A stretch of DNA of 64,000 bases from Novosphingobium sp. SG919. Its GTDB lineage: Bacteria; Pseudomonadota; Alphaproteobacteria; Sphingomonadales; Sphingomonadaceae. The stretch lies in the NCBI RefSeq assembly GCF_012932495.1, contig NZ_JABCNG010000005.1, positions 372,001-436,000 of the forward strand, given 5' to 3'. The notes below the pieces were generated by a model that worked only from the letters and a program-made list of their open reading frames with translations, was not told the origin of the DNA and did not search any database. Positions within the stretch are counted from its first letter, which is position 1; the number at the start of each line of letters is the position of its first letter. A program made the position numbers and the translations under genes. Shown here piece after piece: positions 52,347-62,900 of the stretch.

Positions 52347-54454
52347 CAGACGCACTTCCCCCTGTTCCCGCGCAAGACGGCCGTCCATTCCGGAGGTCTG
52401 TCCGCCAAGGCCCCTACGGTCGAGGGCTGCTGCGCGGGACCGGAGCGGCGCTGCCAAGCCCCCCTGGCAGCGTCGCTCCACCCCCGGCCAGCGCGGCCGC
52501 AATGCCCCCGCGACGGGACCGGCGTATCCTCTCCGCCTGTTCTGTCGTAGCGGTCGCGCTGGCCCTTCCTTTGGCATCGTCCGCCTCGGCCCAGACGATG
52601 GAGGACCGAGCGCGGGCAGCGGCAGACGCCTCTCGCGCCAAGACAAGCGACAGCGATGCGCTCCAGCAGAATTATGTGACGCCGGGGCTCGCGGGCCAGT
52701 CGATCTCAACCGTCGACAACAGCCGAACCTTTGCGCCGAATATCGCGTGCCAGAAGACGGCGACGATGCTCGAGGTGCTGGTCCAGCCTTCCGGCACGGG
52801 TGATCTCGGCACGGTCACCATCGCCCGCGATACCGATCTCGACGGGACGGTCGACAGCACCTCCAAGCTCCCGGTTCCGGTGTCGGGGATCTGCGCCAAT
52901 GGCGTGGTGTCCTGCCAGCCCGGCAGCTGGAATGGCTGCAGCTTCTACCGCTGGGATGTCGATGCCGCGAAGGCTCTAAAGCTGACGGCGGTGGACATGC
53001 CCAAGCTCGCGGGATGCTACTGCATCAACAACAGCTGCGGCGCCAATCTCGCCTGGGGTAATATGCCCTCGGTCCTGCGCGATCTGGGCGGCGGCATGAT
53101 CGGCGCGCTGACGACCGCCGATCCGCGTTACGGCGTAGCGGAAGCGGTGATCGATGGCCCCGCGATCCGCTATGTCGGCGCGCAGTCGACCGCCTGCTCA
53201 TCCAATCCCAGCCTGCCCCAGACCGCCTATCGCTCCAATCCCGCGACCATCGCCTCCGACGCCTACGCGGCCTCGACGGGCAGTGGCGTGTTCCAGGCGC
53301 TCAAAGGGTCCGCGATCGGAACGGGCACATCGCTCCAATACCGGCACTGCACGATCGAGCGGCGGGTGACGGTGCTCAAGCCTGCAGCCGAAGATATCAT
53401 CAGCCGGACCTCGGGCGGCTATTCGACGATTCAGAACGGATCCTCGTTCGATTTTCTGATGGGCTCGCCCGCGGACAACAGCCTGGCCGGCGGGAGCTGC
53501 ACGCTCATCGATTTCCGGATGACGTTGCATGTTACCGATCCCGATCGGATCGTTGACGCGCGCCTCACCGAATTCTTTGCCGATGACTGGGGACAGGTCC
53601 GCATCGATGGGCAGTTGGTCGGATCGGGGCCCTCGCCCTGGACGTCGATGGGTCTGCCGCCCTCGAAATGCGAACTCAAGAAGACCTTCTATGCCTTTCC
53701 CAATCTCGATCTGAAGCCCTGGCTCACCGCAGGGGATCACGAGGTCTGGCTTCGCGTCGCGGTTGCGGAAGGCGGCGAAGGCTTTGCGCAGGTTCATGTC
53801 GACGTCGACAATAGCTGCAAGACGCTGGAGCAGTTGGTCGACGGATGCGGTTCGATCGCATCCGATCCGCAATGCAAGCTCGACACCGAGATGGTCGACG
53901 GCGTGCAGACCTGGATCAATGGCGTCGCCACCGGTCTTAGGCCCCTGCCGCAGACGCGCATTCTCGGCGGCCCCGCCTGCCCTACCGACCTCACCCGCGA
54001 CTTCTTCCTGAAGGATCGCACCTATCGCTGCTCGGTCGATGATGTCGCCAGGCCCGACACGAGCCGCGGCACCTACATCATCGATCACTCGACCGAGACG
54101 ATGCTGGCCGACCGGTCGCGACAGAGCGACGGCAGCTTTGCGAGCACCACGCGCCCCTTCAGCCTGCCCGATCGCGGCTCGGTGCCGGCGTGCGAACCGG
54201 TGTGCAAGACGCGGGCGCCCAAGGCGAACAGCGACGCCGCACCCGATGGCGTGGTCGGCGCCAAGCAGAACGTGCCCACCGGTTACGACACCTTCTTCCA
54301 CGCCTGCACCGCCAACAACCAATGCCCGGCAGGCCCGGGCGAAGAGGTCGTCTCGGCCTGCGGCTGCCTTGATGATTTTCCCGAAGCTGTCGTGATGATG
54401 CAGACGGTCCGGCTCGCCGGTGCAGACATGGTCTGCACGGGGAGTGTGCAATGA
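52343..54454 (+). CDS. traN: TraN N-terminal part (mating-pair stabilisation protein, first gene)
   Basis: The start at 52343 overlaps traU; a second ATG at 52502 sits directly before the signal peptide (ACSVVAVALALPLASSASAQ) and may be used instead. The 703-aa protein is Cys-rich, with segments GCYCINNSCGANL, CHTLEQLV-like CKTLEQLVDGCGS and DRTYRCSVDD. TraN is the outer-membrane protein that stabilises mating pairs. The typical C-terminal TraN block is absent here and occurs in the next gene. Confidence 0.8.
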   Translation: MTDALPPVPAQDGRPFRRSVRQGPYGRGLLRGTGAALPSPPGSVAPPPASAAAMPPRRDRRILSACSVVAVALALPLASSASAQTMEDRARAAADASRAKTSDSDALQQNYVTPGLAGQSISTVDNSRTFAPNIACQKTATMLEVLVQPSGTGDLGTVTIARDTDLDGTVDSTSKLPVPVSGICANGVVSCQPGSWNGCSFYRWDVDAAKALKLTAVDMPKLAGCYCINNSCGANLAWGNMPSVLRDLGGGMIGALTTADPRYGVAEAVIDGPAIRYVGAQSTACSSNPSLPQTAYRSNPATIASDAYAASTGSGVFQALKGSAIGTGTSLQYRHCTIERRVTVLKPAAEDIISRTSGGYSTIQNGSSFDFLMGSPADNSLAGGSCTLIDFRMTLHVTDPDRIVDARLTEFFADDWGQVRIDGQLVGSGPSPWTSMGLPPSKCELKKTFYAFPNLDLKPWLTAGDHEVWLRVAVAEGGEGFAQVHVDVDNSCKTLEQLVDGCGSIASDPQCKLDTEMVDGVQTWINGVATGLRPLPQTRILGGPACPTDLTRDFFLKDRTYRCSVDDVARPDTSRGTYIIDHSTETMLADRSRQSDGSFASTTRPFSLPDRGSVPACEPVCKTRAPKANSDAAPDGVVGAKQNVPTGYDTFFHACTANNQCPAGPGEEVVSACGCLDDFPEAVVMMQTVRLAGADMVCTGSVQ

Positions 54455-55575
54455 TCGGCTTCACCACAAAGTGGCACCGGCGCCTGGGTCTTCGCCGCAC
54501 CGCGCTTGGACTGGTGCTCGGCATGGGGCTGACAGTCGCCTGCCCGAGCATCGCCAGCGCGCAGCAAATCTGCGCGGCCGATCTCAACAACAATGGCGAT
54601 GCGGCCGACGAAGGCGAGCAGGCAAGCTGCCTCTCGACGACCAGCGGCGCCTGGCTCTGCCCGATCCAGCAGGTCGACTGCGTGGCGGATGCTGTTGGGC
54701 AATATAGCTGCCCGGTCGGCGCCCAGTATGCGTGCGTCGTGAAGAGCACCGGCGGCCCACCCGCCTGCTCGCCCAATCAGTGCGCCGACCTTGCGACCAA
54801 CCCGATCGTCGAAGAGCCGCCGATGGATGATCCGGGTACCGAGCCCAATGGCGGCATCGACGCTGACGGCAACTGCCTCGGGCAGATCGAGATCTTCTCA
54901 GGGCGTGGCATGCGCTGCCGGCCTCCCGGGCTTTCGACCACCTTTTCCAATTGCTGCAAGGATAAGGGCAAAATCGTCAAGGACGGCATGGGCTCGTCTA
55001 TCGGCTCGATCGGCACCAAGATTGCGGTCGCCAAGGGCGTATTCACCGGAATGAAGGCGGCCTATGTCGCGTTCAAGGCGGGCGCCACGGCAAGCGAGGC
55101 GGCGAGTGCCGGCGCCCACGCGCTGATCGTGGGGCTCGATCCGACCTCGATCGCGGTCAGCCTCGCCATCAATTTCATGATGGAGTTCCTGTTCGCCGGC
55201 TGCGACCAGCAGGACATGGAAGCCGCCATGCTCCGCTCGTCGGGCATGTGCCATGAGATCGGCAGCTACTGCACCTCGAGCTTCCTCGGCATTTGCCTGC
55301 AGAAGGCCCGCGGCAACTGCTGCTTCAACACGAAGCTCGGCCGGATCATCCAGGAACAGGGCCGACCGCAGCTCAAGGCCTTCAATGGCAATCTCTGGGG
55401 CACGGCCAAGAAACCGATGTGCCGGGGGTTCACGCCGGAAGAGTTCCAGGCGCTCGACTTCAGCAAGATCGATCTCTCGGAATATTACGCCGACATCGAG
55501 GCCCGCGCCCAATCCGACATCCAGATAGACATGGGGGAGCGCGTCAATGCGTATCTCAATGCCATCAATCCGTAA
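54451..55575 (+). CDS. TraN C-terminal part as a separate gene
   Basis: It starts with ATGA overlap to the first traN gene and has its own signal peptide (to SIASA, about residue 38). The 374-aa protein carries what in F-type TraN is the C-terminal block: GICLQKARGNCCFNTKLGRI, IQEQGRPQLKAF, and MCRGFTPEEFQALDFSKIDL. Twenty-odd Cys residues suggest a folded periplasmic or surface protein. Together the two genes cover a complete TraN, so this is a split gene with both parts exported. Confidence 0.8.
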   Translation: MIGFTTKWHRRLGLRRTALGLVLGMGLTVACPSIASAQQICAADLNNNGDAADEGEQASCLSTTSGAWLCPIQQVDCVADAVGQYSCPVGAQYACVVKSTGGPPACSPNQCADLATNPIVEEPPMDDPGTEPNGGIDADGNCLGQIEIFSGRGMRCRPPGLSTTFSNCCKDKGKIVKDGMGSSIGSIGTKIAVAKGVFTGMKAAYVAFKAGATASEAASAGAHALIVGLDPTSIAVSLAINFMMEFLFAGCDQQDMEAAMLRSSGMCHEIGSYCTSSFLGICLQKARGNCCFNTKLGRIIQEQGRPQLKAFNGNLWGTAKKPMCRGFTPEEFQALDFSKIDLSEYYADIEARAQSDIQIDMGERVNAYLNAINP

Positions 55576-56428
55576 CGCGGCGCTCATCTTGGCTGTGGGT
55601 GCGGCAACCGCCGCGCTTGCACAGGATGCCACGCGTGATGCCCCTTCCGGCAACGCCCGGCAATCCACCGCCGATCAGGGCCAGACGGTCATGGACCGGC
55701 TCGGACGCGCGGTAAAGAGCGGCAAGGACGCCGCTGGACGCGCGCCGGATCCGCGACTGCCGCGCACCGACAACCCCGCCGATCGTCGGCGCGCCTTCGA
55801 AGCCTTGAGGGGCCGGACGTCGATGCCGGAGATGGAGGCACGGGCCCGTGCCGCACAGGCCAAGGGCGAGGCCAGCCTTGCCGCCGAGCGCGAGCGACAG
55901 GCCAAAGCGCTCCGCCAGGCTCTCGGGCTCGAACCCGCCGAGGAACAGGCGCTTGCCAAGGCCGCGCCGGCCGTTGCGGGAAAAGGCTGGGTGCCGGTGC
56001 TCTTCGTTTCCTCGTCCATGCCGATCTCGACGCTGCGCAGCTATGCGGCCCAGCTCGAGCGGGCGCACGGGGTCATGGCCTTTCGCGGCGTGCCGGGCGG
56101 TCTCAAGAGGATGGGGCCCATGGCGAAGCTGACCGCGCAAATCCTCCGGCTCGATCCAGGTTGCGAGGGCCCGAACTGCGTGATGCGCGACGTCCAGCTG
56201 ATCGTCGATCCGATCGTCTTCCGCCAGCACGGTATCGCCCAGGTTCCCGCGCTCGCGATGATCCCGGGCGATCCCACCCAGGCCTATTGCGAGCGCGACG
56301 ACGACAGCCCCCGCGCCGCCCATGTCGTGTTCGGCGACAGCGCGCTTTCCGGAATGCTCGAAGAATATGCCCGCCTCGGCGGGAAAGAGGAGGTCAGTCA
56401 TGCTCAGGCTCTTCTGGTTGCTCGTTAG
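55547..56428 (+). CDS. trbC: Type-F conjugative pilin assembly protein TrbC
   Basis: The 293-aa protein overlaps the previous gene by 29 bp; a second ATG at 55559 is possible. It has a signal peptide to AALAQ, an Ala/Arg-rich helical middle, and a C-terminal thioredoxin-like TrbC domain (VPVLFVSSSMPISTLRSYAA, VQLIVDPIVFRQHGIAQVPA). TrbC assists TraW in pilus assembly. It overlaps the S26 peptidase gene by 29 bp. Confidence 0.9.
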   Translation: MRISMPSIRNAALILAVGAATAALAQDATRDAPSGNARQSTADQGQTVMDRLGRAVKSGKDAAGRAPDPRLPRTDNPADRRRAFEALRGRTSMPEMEARARAAQAKGEASLAAERERQAKALRQALGLEPAEEQALAKAAPAVAGKGWVPVLFVSSSMPISTLRSYAAQLERAHGVMAFRGVPGGLKRMGPMAKLTAQILRLDPGCEGPNCVMRDVQLIVDPIVFRQHGIAQVPALAMIPGDPTQAYCERDDDSPRAAHVVFGDSALSGMLEEYARLGGKEEVSHAQALLVAR

Positions 56429-57005
56429 GTGGATTGCCGGTCTCTGGCCGCGTCTGCGCGGTCTGCCGCGCAAGGCAGCGGTGGCGCTCGGCGCGCCCGG
56501 GGCGGATCAGCCTGCTCGGCCGGACCGCCTGTGGCGCGCCATGCTGGTGGTGGTGCCACTGGCGCTGCTCGCGGCGCTGGTGATGCCGCAGGTGACGCTG
56601 GTCATGTCCCCGTCGATCGAGGCCTTCGCCGTGCGCAAGAGCCCGGGACCGATTGCCCGCGGCGACTATGTGATGTTCACCTTGCATCACCCGATCGCCG
56701 GGCCAAAGCCGGTCTCCGTCACCAAGCATGCGCTGTGCCTGCCCGGCGACCGGCTGACCATGTTCGAGACCCCCTCGCCGCTCGTCTCGAACAGCTGGGA
56801 CGGCCACTATTACTGTAACGGAAAGCTGCTCGGCGTGAGCCTGCCTCAAGCCCATAATGGGCTGAAGCTCGCCCATATGACGTGGAGCGGGATCATTCCC
56901 GACGGCATGGCCTATGTCGGCTCGACCCACCCGCGCGGGTTCGACAGTCGCTATTTCGGTCTGCTGCCGATCGCGAGCCTCGTGCGGATGGAGCGCATCC
57001 TGTGA
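56400..57005 (+). CDS. S26 signal peptidase-like protein of the transfer system (TraF/TrhF type)
   Basis: The ATG at 56400 has AGAGGAGG in front. The 201-aa protein has an N-terminal membrane helix (MLVVVPLALLAALVM) and the S26 pattern: Ser in MSPSIEAFAVRK, a GDYVMFTLHHP segment, and Lys in VTKHALCLPGDRL. GFDSRYFGLLPI follows as box E. Such plasmid peptidases process the pilin and in some systems cyclise it. F itself lacks one; H-type plasmids carry one. It overlaps traF by 4 bp (GTGA). Confidence 0.85.
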   Translation: MLRLFWLLVRWIAGLWPRLRGLPRKAAVALGAPGADQPARPDRLWRAMLVVVPLALLAALVMPQVTLVMSPSIEAFAVRKSPGPIARGDYVMFTLHHPIAGPKPVSVTKHALCLPGDRLTMFETPSPLVSNSWDGHYYCNGKLLGVSLPQAHNGLKLAHMTWSGIIPDGMAYVGSTHPRGFDSRYFGLLPIASLVRMERIL

Positions 57006-57895
57006 GCGCGCGGCGGCTGATCGTCGCGGCAGCGACGTGCATCGTAGCGGCCTCGGCTCCGCTCAGTGCTCAGACGGGCAACCAGAGCCAAGGGCAGCGC
57101 CAGGGCTATTGGTGGTACGAGGTACCCAAGCCAAAGGCCGAAGAGAAAGCCGAACCGGACGAACTGGCAAAGCCCGTCATCCCGCCGATGGCTGAGCTGG
57201 CCACTTGGACTCCGCCGAAGATCCGCAAACTCATCGAGGCGCAGCGCGACTATGCGGCGACCGTACTGACGGTCGATGCGGTTGCCGATTTCTGGCGGCT
57301 CCAGGATTTCGCGCGGCGCAAGGCACGCGCATTCGCGGGCGTAACGCAGATCGCGATGCTGCAGCATCCCGAGCTCAACTCGAAATCCGCCAACCCGATG
57401 GTCGGCGATGCCCGATCCGAAATGTCGGCGGAGAAGGATGCGATCCGCCGGTCCTATCTCCGTGCGCAGGCGGGCGACTTTGCGCTCGTCATGTTCTCGC
57501 GTTCGTCCTGTGGCTATTGCCGGGTTCAGTGGCCGATCATCCAGCGGTTCCAGGAAGAGATGGGCTGGCAGGTCACGCTTCTCGATCTGGACAAGCGGCC
57601 GGACCTCAGCGCGCGCTTCGGGGTGGAGATCACCCCCACGACGATGCTGATCCGGCGCGGCAGCCAGCAGCGGATGATCATAGCCTCGGGGGTCGAAGCG
57701 TACCCTAACCTCGCGCAAATGGCCTATCAGGCGGTGCGCCTGCTGCGGGGCGACATCCGGCCCGAGCAGTTCATGACCGGGCCGGGCGAAGATGCCGGCT
57801 TCTTCGATGCGCTGGGCAATGGCCCGGTGTCCGCGACCGACCCCCGTGCCCTCGGCGGCGACCTGGTCGACGCTTCAATGGGAGGCAGACCGTGA
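57002..57895 (+). CDS. traF: Type-F conjugal transfer protein TraF (thioredoxin fold)
   Basis: The GTG at 57002 overlaps the peptidase stop, giving 297 aa with a signal peptide (to APLSAQ). GYWWYEVPKPK is the TraF opening, and the thioredoxin-like C-terminal domain keeps a CxxC (SSCGYC, about 176-181) and ITPTTMLIRRGSQQ. Many TraF proteins have lost the CxxC; here it is present, so it may be redox-active. It overlaps the next gene by 4 bp. Confidence 0.9.
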   Translation: MSARRLIVAAATCIVAASAPLSAQTGNQSQGQRQGYWWYEVPKPKAEEKAEPDELAKPVIPPMAELATWTPPKIRKLIEAQRDYAATVLTVDAVADFWRLQDFARRKARAFAGVTQIAMLQHPELNSKSANPMVGDARSEMSAEKDAIRRSYLRAQAGDFALVMFSRSSCGYCRVQWPIIQRFQEEMGWQVTLLDLDKRPDLSARFGVEITPTTMLIRRGSQQRMIIASGVEAYPNLAQMAYQAVRLLRGDIRPEQFMTGPGEDAGFFDALGNGPVSATDPRALGGDLVDASMGGRP

Positions 57896-58470
57896 TGCGC
57901 GCCCTCATTCTCCTTGGCATCCCCGGTCTGGTCATCGGCATGGGCTCCGCATCTGCTCAGACCGTCAGCCGAGAGGACGCGATGCGAGCGGCGATCCATC
58001 CGGTCGGCGACGCAAAGACGATGCAGGCCTGGCTTTCGCGCGTTCCGGTGACCCGCGAATTTCCGGATGACTTTACCGCAACGTTGAGAGGCCAGGGCGC
58101 AGCGCTCGTCATCGAAATGACGACAACGCCCGGCTGCGTGCCATGTGGCGATCTCTGGACCAAGCTGACGGCGCTCGGCGTGCGCTACGGCTGGCAGGTT
58201 CGCACGATCAGCGCACAGGAAGCCATGATCCGCTCGGGGCGCCTCGGTCTTCCGTGGGTCGGGCATCCCGTTGCATGGGTGCGGCCGGTCTCGGACGACA
58301 GCCGCGTCATACCCGTGGCGATAGGCACCGATCATGCGCCCAATCTCGCGCGCAACCTCTATCTGGCCGCGAAGATGCTGACGGGGGTGAGACCCGCCGT
58401 CGGCGTCCGGGCCATGTCCAAGTTCACCGGCATCGTGGGGCTGCCGGCGACCCGAACCGGAAGGCGCTGA
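57892..58470 (+). CDS. Thioredoxin-fold protein of the transfer operon (TrbB-like)
   Basis: The start is the GTG at 57892 overlapping traF, or the ATG at 57895. The 192-aa protein has a signal peptide (to GSASA) and a thioredoxin-like MTTTPGCVPCGDLW (CxxC) near residue 80. LPWVGHPVAWVRPV follows as a possible cis-Pro loop. It probably helps disulfide formation with the DsbC-like and TraF proteins. Confidence 0.75.
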   Translation: MMRALILLGIPGLVIGMGSASAQTVSREDAMRAAIHPVGDAKTMQAWLSRVPVTREFPDDFTATLRGQGAALVIEMTTTPGCVPCGDLWTKLTALGVRYGWQVRTISAQEAMIRSGRLGLPWVGHPVAWVRPVSDDSRVIPVAIGTDHAPNLARNLYLAAKMLTGVRPAVGVRAMSKFTGIVGLPATRTGRR

Positions 58471-58523
58471 GCGATGGCGGCCTCAGCCTTTCCCCCCTCA
58501 CCCTCGATTGTCCGGAGTCCGCC

Positions 58524-59948
58524 ATGTCTGTCAGGCCTCGTGCAGCGCTCCGCGCGCTGATCGCCCTCTTTGTCGCCACGCTGTTCTCCGCTGCGCCCGC
58601 CCATGCGCAGAGCTGGGCGGAAAGCTGGTTCGACAATGTCACCTATACCTCGCCCGGTAGCTTCGAGGACCAGACCCGTGGCTATGTGACGGCGGGCGGC
58701 ATGTCGGGCCGCGTGGATGTCCACAACGACTATCTGATGTCGGTGAGCCTGCCCAAGGTGCGTGCTGGCTGCGGCGGCATCGACATGTTCTTAGGCGGAA
58801 TGAGCTTTCTCGATCCCGACTATCTCGTCCAAAAACTCGAGAGCATTCTACAGGCGGCGCCCGCAGTCGCGTTTCAGTATCTCATTGAAACACTTGACGA
58901 AAAGATGGGAAACATCATTTCGAAGATGGAAGCGGCGACCAACTTCCTGAACTCGATCCAAGTGAACGACTGCCGCCTCGCCAATCGCATGGTCCAGATC
59001 GCCAAGGGCGACGACAATATGTCCGGGATCATCGAGGAGATGACCGGCTACCGCTCGGTCAAGCAGGGCTTCGCCAAGAGCTACCAGCAGAGCCGCGAGA
59101 AGATCGAGGCAAACAACAACAATCCGACCGAGGATCTCAAGGACGCGCTCGCCAACTGCCCGGCGGAAGTGACCGAGATCTTCCGCACCGGCTCGCTGCT
59201 GTCGCACGCGGCCTCCCGCGTCGGCGCGGGCGACTGGGCGAGCGTCATGCGGGCCCGGGTGGGAGACGTCTATATGCGCTGGGACGATGGCGACCGCGTT
59301 CCCCTGTTCACGGCGGTCCCGCAATGCCCTGCTCAGGATACGGAAAGCGCGCAGGACTTCCTGACCGGCCGGGTCCAGCGCCGGACGCTCAATTTCCCGC
59401 CGACCCCCGCCGACTGCGGCAAGGACGGATCAGGGCGCGGCGCCCTCGTCCTCGCCCGCGAGCGCATGCAGTCGATCGCAACCAAGATCCGGACGCGGGC
59501 GGCGCTGTCGGCCGACGAAAAGCAGTTCGTCGCCAATGTCCGTACCCTGCCGGTCTATCGCATGCTCGAATGGGGCGTGCGCCAGGGTGTCGTCGACTCC
59601 GTCATCGCCGACACCGACGAACTGGTGGCCCTTACCCTCGCCTATCAGATGCTGAACGACCTTACGCGGACGATCGATTTTACGGTCACCAATGCCGAGC
59701 GCGGCGCGACCGTCGCGGGCTCGGCCGACGGAAACAACAAGAACGTCTGCCAGACCCGGATCCTCTCCAAAGGGATCGAGCAGCTACGCGACTTGAGGGA
59801 CGAGGTGCTGCGACAGCGCGCACAGATGCGCCAGAGCTACATGGCCGCCCTCAATCAGGCCAACCTCTCGACCAGCTACGCCGGCCTCCTGCGCGAGCGC
59901 GATCGCGATGCACGCGACGCTGCCGGCGCTGCCGCCCGCAACCAGTAG
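58524..59948 (+). CDS. traH: Type IV secretion protein TraH
   Basis: The ATG at 58524 (GGAGTCC in front) opens a signal peptide (to APAHA). The 474-aa protein contains RAGCGGIDMFLGGMSFLDPD and the long helical region ATNFLNSIQVNDCRLANRMV, both TraH signatures. TLPVYRMLEWGVRQGV and a helical tail follow. TraH acts in pilus assembly at the outer membrane. It is 12 bp ahead of traG. Confidence 0.95.
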   Translation: MSVRPRAALRALIALFVATLFSAAPAHAQSWAESWFDNVTYTSPGSFEDQTRGYVTAGGMSGRVDVHNDYLMSVSLPKVRAGCGGIDMFLGGMSFLDPDYLVQKLESILQAAPAVAFQYLIETLDEKMGNIISKMEAATNFLNSIQVNDCRLANRMVQIAKGDDNMSGIIEEMTGYRSVKQGFAKSYQQSREKIEANNNNPTEDLKDALANCPAEVTEIFRTGSLLSHAASRVGAGDWASVMRARVGDVYMRWDDGDRVPLFTAVPQCPAQDTESAQDFLTGRVQRRTLNFPPTPADCGKDGSGRGALVLARERMQSIATKIRTRAALSADEKQFVANVRTLPVYRMLEWGVRQGVVDSVIADTDELVALTLAYQMLNDLTRTIDFTVTNAERGATVAGSADGNNKNVCQTRILSKGIEQLRDLRDEVLRQRAQMRQSYMAALNQANLSTSYAGLLRERDRDARDAAGAAARNQ

Positions 59949-59960
59949 GATCGAACGCCC

Positions 59961-62900
59961 ATGCGCAGGCTCCTGAGGCTGTTTGCTGCCCTTCCCGCCC
60001 TGATGCTCGCCTCGCCCGCGCTGGCGGTCGAGACCAGCTTCCACACCTATGACGGCTTTGCCGAGACGGTCGGCGCCTTCCGCCTCGTCTCGATGATCTT
60101 CGGCGATCCACGCTACGAGACCCTGGTGATGATCGTCGCGACCGTCGGGATCGGCCTTGGCGCGATCATCGCGAGCGTCCGCGGGACCGGCATGGGGCTC
60201 GTCGCCTTCGGCTTCCAAATTCTCGTCGGCGTGGGACTTTTCATCGGGCTGATCGCCACGACCGGCACCGTCCATGTCTATGACCGGGTGCGCAACGCCT
60301 ATCAGCCGGTCGGCGGCGTCCCGAACCTGCTCGTCCTGGTTGCCGGCGCCACCAACATGATCGAGCGCGCGATGGTCGAGACGATCGACGACAACACGCT
60401 CGATCCCAACGCCAAGATCGAGTTCGGCGCCGGCGGCCACAGCTTCGACCTGTTCCTCAACGCCGTCTCACCGCGCGGCCCCATGACGGACGTTTTCCTC
60501 GACGCAACGATCAAGGATTATGTCCGCCAATGTTATCCGGTCGCGCGTGTATCGGCCGCTTACGGCGTCGATGACGATCAGCTGTTCCGGACCTCGACCG
60601 ATCTGCCGGCCTCCTTCGCGGCGATGGCCGGCCCCGCCACCTTCTCAACCGTCTATACCGAAACCGACAAGGGCGGCACAACGGTGAGCTGCACAGATAC
60701 CTGGACGCATATCTCGGATCGCCTGTCCGACCCCGCGCTGTTCGACACGTACACCAATCAGATCTGCGCGCGGACGGGCTATGACACCGGCAATGCCCAG
60801 CAGATGCAGCGCTGCCGGCAACAGCTTGGCGAGATGGGCCAGATGATGCTCGGACGGCCGCTGAGCGCGCAGGCCTTCCTGACCCACATACTTCTGGGCA
60901 ACACCGTTGGAGACGTATTGTTCGAGGACTCTCCGGCAAGCGCGGCCAGGGTCATGGCGAACCGTGCGGTCATCTCCAACGGCCTCGCCACCATGTCGGT
61001 CGCGAACGAGTGGATGCCGACGATCCGCGCGACGGTGTTCGGGATCATGCTCTTCATGATCCCGATCGCGCTGCTGTTCATCCTGACGCCGATCAACCTG
61101 CGGGTCGCGAGCTTCGCGCTGGGCATGTTCGTGTTCGTGGCACTTTGGGGCGTGATCGACGCAGGCATCTACCAGCTGACCCTCGGACGCGCGACCGCGA
61201 CGCTGGCCGAACTCCGCTCCAACGCGTTAGCAGCCAATGCCTGGCTGCTGGCGCCCTCCGCCGCCATGAAGGCGCTCGCGATCTTCGGCAGCTTCCGCAC
61301 CGCCGCGGCGGGCCTCGCTGGCGCCTTCGTCTTCACGGTCTTCCGCTTCAGCGGCAATGTGTTCTCGTCGCTCACTTCCGGATCGCTTGGCATCGCGGGC
61401 CAGGGTACTGCGGCCGCCGCGCCGATGGGCACCGCCGAGGGGCGGTCCTCCGCGCTCGAGGCGCAGGCGTCTGCGATGGGCACCCGCTCCCGCGCGGCAG
61501 CGGCTTCGAGCTTTGGGGACTTCGGCGAGCGTTCGAGCTTCAATGCCAATCGCACCTATGGCGAGGCCGGTCACATTCTTGGCGAGCGCCCTGGGACGCC
61601 GGGCGGAACCGCCTTCGCGCTAGGCGGGATCGAGGGCTCACGCCAACTGGGAAGCCTCGCCCCTGCGCTGGGAGGCCGCGATCTGGCCGATCCGGCAGTC
61701 GCGCGCGCCGTTCAGGCTAACGCGGCCACGACGGCCATCCATCAGTTTGCCGAGAAGGATGCACTCAGAGGTCTGGGTACTGGTTATTTCGGCCAGGGCG
61801 AAGCTGGCGAAAAGGCGTTCGCCGCCTTCAGCCAAAACCTCGTCCAGTGGCGCGCCTTTGGCGATAGCCGAGCCTATGACATGATGTTGCAGGGAGCGAC
61901 GCGCCACTTTGAGCGGGCCGGATATTCACCGGCCGATGCTCAGCTGAAGGCCTCGGGCGTAATCGGCGAGGCCCAGGCCGACCCTACCTTCGCCAAGCTG
62001 ATCGCCAACACCTACGATCAGGAACAGCTGCTGCGCAACGACCTCACCTCCGCGCAGGTCCAGGTTGGTGCGATGGAGGGGCGCCGCGACTATGCCGGCG
62101 ACAATGTCACCGGCGTCGAGCGCGCCAATGTCGCGACCGAACAAGGCTGGCGCAGCGGCAGCAACCAGGGCCAGCGCGAAGCGGCGTCAATGCTCGGGCT
62201 TTCGGTCGATGAGACCGGACGCCGGGTCGGGTTCATCAACGCACTCTCGGGCGAAGCGCGCAGCACCGCGGTCAGCCAGCTTGCCCGCGCCACCGGCAGG
62301 AACGAAGCCCAGGTGGTGGCAGCCGTTGAACGCTACAGCGCCGCGACGCAGCTGGGCACGGCAGATGGCGCGGCCGCCGAAGCCGGCCGCGAAGGAACGA
62401 GCATCTATGGCCGCAGCCGCGAGGCTGCCGGCTATGACTTCGCCGAGCGCTCGGGCAAACTCGACGCGCAGCGTGAGGTTGGCACTGCCGGTACTCGCAG
62501 CTCGGCGCGGATCGGCGAGCAGCGCCGGCAGTCCGAGAATTTCGGGTTTGCCGAGGGCGCGGCTGCGGCCGGTGTCTCGACGCGTAAGGCTGCGCGGCTC
62601 AACAGCTTCATCCAGGCGCTCAGCCGCACGGCCGGCAATCAGGTCGATATGGCCGAGGGCGGTGCAGCAGGTGTCGCCGATCGCGCGCGCAACGAGCGTC
62701 TGACTTCGATTGTCGACCGGGAGCGTCTCACTCGCATGCAGGGCTTGCTCGCGGAGCACGGAATCAAATTATCGAAGCGTCAGCTCGCCATGGATCAGAA
62801 TGGCGATCTTGGTCTCAACCTTACCCCTGCGACCGCCGCCGCCATGTGGAAGGCCGGCCTCATCAACGAGAGCCAGCTTGGCGCGATAGCCAATGGCGGG

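Noticed and set aside
54451..54454. Frameshift artefact splitting traN
   Set aside because: The second gene has its own start, ATGA overlap and a convincing signal peptide, which a simple frameshift would not create.
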